Assembly: GCF_009767585.1 (NCBI RefSeq) | Contig: NZ_WSNW01000001.1 | Coordinates: 434,001-498,000 of the forward strand | DNA: 64,000 nucleotides | Source: Coprobacillus cateniformis | Lineage (GTDB): Bacteria; Bacillota_I; Bacilli_A; Erysipelotrichales; Coprobacillaceae | Direction: 5' to 3' | In this document: piece by piece, positions 62,328 through 64,000 of the stretch | Numbering within the stretch: position 1 is the stretch's first letter | Layout of the letters: each line of letters opens with the position of its first letter | Notes under the pieces: model-generated | The model's input: only the letters and a program-made list of their open reading frames with translations | What the model was told of the DNA's origin: nothing | Databases searched by the model: none | Translations under genes and position numbers: made by a program

Positions 62328-63164
62328 ATGAATATATTTACAAAAATATCTCAACTCACAAAACTCACTGATAATGAAAAATTACTTGTTGACTTCATAC
62401 TTTCTCACCCAGAAAAAGTGATGATGATGAATGCCAAAGAACTTGCTTTACAAACTTATGTTTCTCAAACAACAGTTTATCGTTTATGTAACAAACTGGA
62501 ATTATCAAACTTTAGTGATTTAAAAGTCTTAATTGCTACTCAAAAAAAAGATTTTGAAAAAGAAAGTCAGGATATGGATTTTAATTATCCCTTCTTTCAT
62601 AGACAGACACACCATGAAATAATACATAATATGGAAAGTCTATATCAACAGACGATTGTCGCAACTAAAAATTTACTTGATTTAGAAACTATTAAAGCTA
62701 TTGTTCAAGAAATGTATAATGCGAAGAGTATTGCTATATACCCATCTGTTGGAAATATTTCAGTTGCTGAAAACTTCCGTCAAAATATGCAGGAAATTGG
62801 TCAGCCTATTGAAATTGCAACTTCAATGTATGACCAACATTGGTCTGCTTGTATCAAAGGACAAAATGATTTGGTCATTGTCATATCTTATATGGGAAGA
62901 ACACCTAATATATTAGATCTTATGCATGAACTAAAAAAACGCAAAGCAAAAATAATATTAATATCTGCAACTTATGAAGAACAATTATCTCCACTTGCAA
63001 ACTATCATCTCTATATGTGTTCTTATGAAAGTTTTCATGAAAAAATCAGTTCTTTTTCATCACGTATTTCTTTACAATATATACTTGATTGTTTATATTC
63101 GTGTTACTTTGAAAGGAATTTCTACGATTTCTTGAATTTTAAGATTGATAATTATATTGATTAA
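62328..63164 (+). CDS. MurR/RpiR-family transcriptional regulator
   Basis: 278 residues with AAAGGAAA upstream. HTH_6 at ~1-77 (A-L-Q-T-Y-V-S-Q-T-T-V-Y-R-L-C-N) and SIS domain at ~115-240 (I-Y-P-S-V-G-N, V-I-S-Y-M-G-R-T). The second Ser of the usual S-Y-S-G sugar-phosphate loop is replaced (S-Y-M-G), so ligand binding may differ. It lies ahead of a PTS IIB gene and probably controls it. Confidence 0.88.
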   Translation: MNIFTKISQLTKLTDNEKLLVDFILSHPEKVMMMNAKELALQTYVSQTTVYRLCNKLELSNFSDLKVLIATQKKDFEKESQDMDFNYPFFHRQTHHEIIHNMESLYQQTIVATKNLLDLETIKAIVQEMYNAKSIAIYPSVGNISVAENFRQNMQEIGQPIEIATSMYDQHWSACIKGQNDLVIVISYMGRTPNILDLMHELKKRKAKIILISATYEEQLSPLANYHLYMCSYESFHEKISSFSSRISLQYILDCLYSCYFERNFYDFLNFKIDNYID

Positions 63165-63395
63165 ATGATTAATTTTTTTCATTGTTTTGATTGTTTTGTT
63201 TAAATATTTGCAAAAAAATTTCTTTATACAAGTTAGATATTTTCATAAATTCTCTTTGCAGTATAATGTGATTGTAGTGATAGATAAAAGAAGATGGTTA
63301 AAATGGTTTCCTGTCAATCTACATCTATTTATATCACAGTTATATAACCTTCGTTATTTTATCTATCATTCAGATTATAAATGAGGAGAGAAAAA

Positions 63396-63710
63396 ATGAA
63401 AAAAATATTATTAGTATGTAATGCTGGTATGTCTACAAGTTTATTAGTTACAAATATGGAGAAATATGCAAAGAAAGAAAATATTGAAATCACAATTATG
63501 GCTGTTCCTCTTACACAAGTTGATTCAGTTGTAAAAGATTGGGATATTGTTATGCTTGGTCCACAGGTTAGACACTGCTTAAATCAAATCAAAAACATTG
63601 TAGATGGAAGAATTCCTGTAGAAATTATTGATATGAGGGACTATGGAATGATGAATGGGGAAAAGGTTTTAAAAAGAGCATTGGAGTTATTAGATAATGA
63701 AAAGGTGTAA
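63396..63710 (+). CDS. PTS IIB component, lactose/cellobiose family
   Basis: 104 residues from ATG 63396, behind GAGGAG. Phospho-accepting Cys8 is in L-L-V-C-N-A-G-M-S-T-S, and M-L-G-P-Q-V-R near 53 is a family hallmark of CelA/LicB-type IIB. It stands alone: a terminator follows, and no IIA or IIC gene adjoins. The IIC at 33.3 kb, which lacks its own IIB, is a possible partner. Confidence 0.92.
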   Translation: MKKILLVCNAGMSTSLLVTNMEKYAKKENIEITIMAVPLTQVDSVVKDWDIVMLGPQVRHCLNQIKNIVDGRIPVEIIDMRDYGMMNGEKVLKRALELLDNEKV

Positions 63711-63739
63711 TGGCTAGATTTTCTAGCTTTTACACCTTA
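63701..63739 (+). terminator. Terminator after PTS IIB gene
   Basis: AAGGTGTAA pairs with TTACACCTT, enclosing a second stem CTAGA/TCTAG. The hairpin includes the gene's stop codon. Confidence 0.8.
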
Positions 63740-63741
63740 TT

Positions 63742-64000
63742 TTATAAATGTCTAATGACTTTTTTTAATTCAAATTGTTCATTATATTCAAATATGAATA
63801 TACAACAATTTGGGAAGCCTTTTTTAAGTTCTTCTGTAGGGTCTTGAATTGCTCTTAAGAAATTAAAGCAAGCGCCACTATGTGAAACAGCTAAAACAGA
63901 TTCATGATCATCTTTTTCCATAATATCAGTTAAAGTTTGTAGCATTCTATCTTTGACATCATTTGAAGATTCTCCCCCAAAATACATATAGAATGTTTCA
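63742..64000 (-). CDS. Histidine phosphatase family protein, 5' end outside window
   Basis: The visible frame is the last ~85 residues, open to the right edge. G-G-E-S-S-N-D-V and A-V-S-H-S-G-A-C-F, with the second catalytic His, match the C-terminal half of phosphoglycerate mutase-like phosphatases. The N-terminal R-H-G motif lies beyond the window. Converges on the PTS IIB gene. Confidence 0.85.
   Translation of the reverse strand, partial: ETFYMYFGGESSNDVKDRMLQTLTDIMEKDDHESVLAVSHSGACFNFLRAIQDPTEELKKGFPNCCIFIFEYNEQFELKKVIRHL

Noticed and set aside
63187..63384. 65-codon frame between RpiR and PTS IIB genes
   Set aside because: No ribosome site and it covers the likely promoter (TATAAT near 63260) of the IIB gene.
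1..64000. CRISPR array, tRNA or rRNA genes
   Set aside because: No regularly spaced repeats, cloverleaf-like sequences ending in CCA, or conserved rRNA stretches were noticed.

Overview
The window is AT-rich bacterial DNA with strong AGGAGG-type ribosome binding sites, tightly packed operons, sigma-A promoters and Firmicute-type families (ABC-F, DegV, PTS, RpiR, HrcA/CIRCE, XRE-ImmA). Split cobalamin methionine synthase, GH4/PTS loci, a GGGtGRT operon and a UPF0236/ISLre2 remnant would suit an anaerobic gut member of the Erysipelotrichia (Thomasclavelia/Coprobacillus-like). That placement is inference from gene content; no rRNA or tRNA gene was seen.

1-9.1 kb is a phage-derived island. Tail genes run leftwards: tail terminator-like, tube protein, the two tail chaperones joined by a programmed -1 frameshift, then tape-measure-like genes. 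An ArpU-type late regulator and a divergent XRE/ImmA pair lie at the right end. No head, packaging, integrase or replication genes are present. The tape-measure region looks rearranged: a tape-measure gene is fused to a second copy of the chaperone tail, a second tape-measure gene follows, and small rightward coiled-coil genes plus a lipoprotein sit between chaperone and tape measure each time. Two genes here carry in-frame stops.

9.2-23.7 kb is chromosomal: an L,D-transpeptidase, an Rpn-type nuclease/transposase, an M18 aminopeptidase, a secreted GH16 glucanase, an Mrr-type nuclease, an ABC-F ATPase, and the operon metF / MetH activation protein / metH / 52-codon protein / GNAT.

23.7-32.5 kb holds a two-component system with an FtsX-type ABC exporter, a GNAT enzyme, a VanRS-like system with a C39-like peptidase, and a Cof-type phosphatase. 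A CIRCE-controlled Hsp20 gene follows. 33.2-38.4 kb is a beta-glucoside locus (PTS IIC, GH4, ROK kinase, RpiR). 38.4-41.6 kb has MarR/TSUP, divergent from a strongly promoted NifU-like/GGGtGRT operon. 41.7-42.8 kb is a graveyard of an integrase fragment abutting a truncated ISLre2 transposase, followed by a possible small RNA.

43-64 kb is metabolic: LysR with a split chromate-type transporter, PAP2 phosphatase, a locus with two esterases, GPH symporter, ROK kinase and AraC, TetR with a cation/proton antiporter, orphan PTS IIA/IIB with a SIS protein, a five-gene redox operon (AKR, SDR, AKR, CMD, flavodoxin), DegV, a LysR gene behind a MerR-type promoter, RpiR with an orphan PTS IIB, and the end of a histidine phosphatase gene.

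The observations most worth following are the duplicated and recombined phage tail module with its interleaved small genes, the candidate ~100-nt RNA near 42.9 kb, the MerR-type promoter without a nearby merR, and the scattered incomplete PTS subunits.
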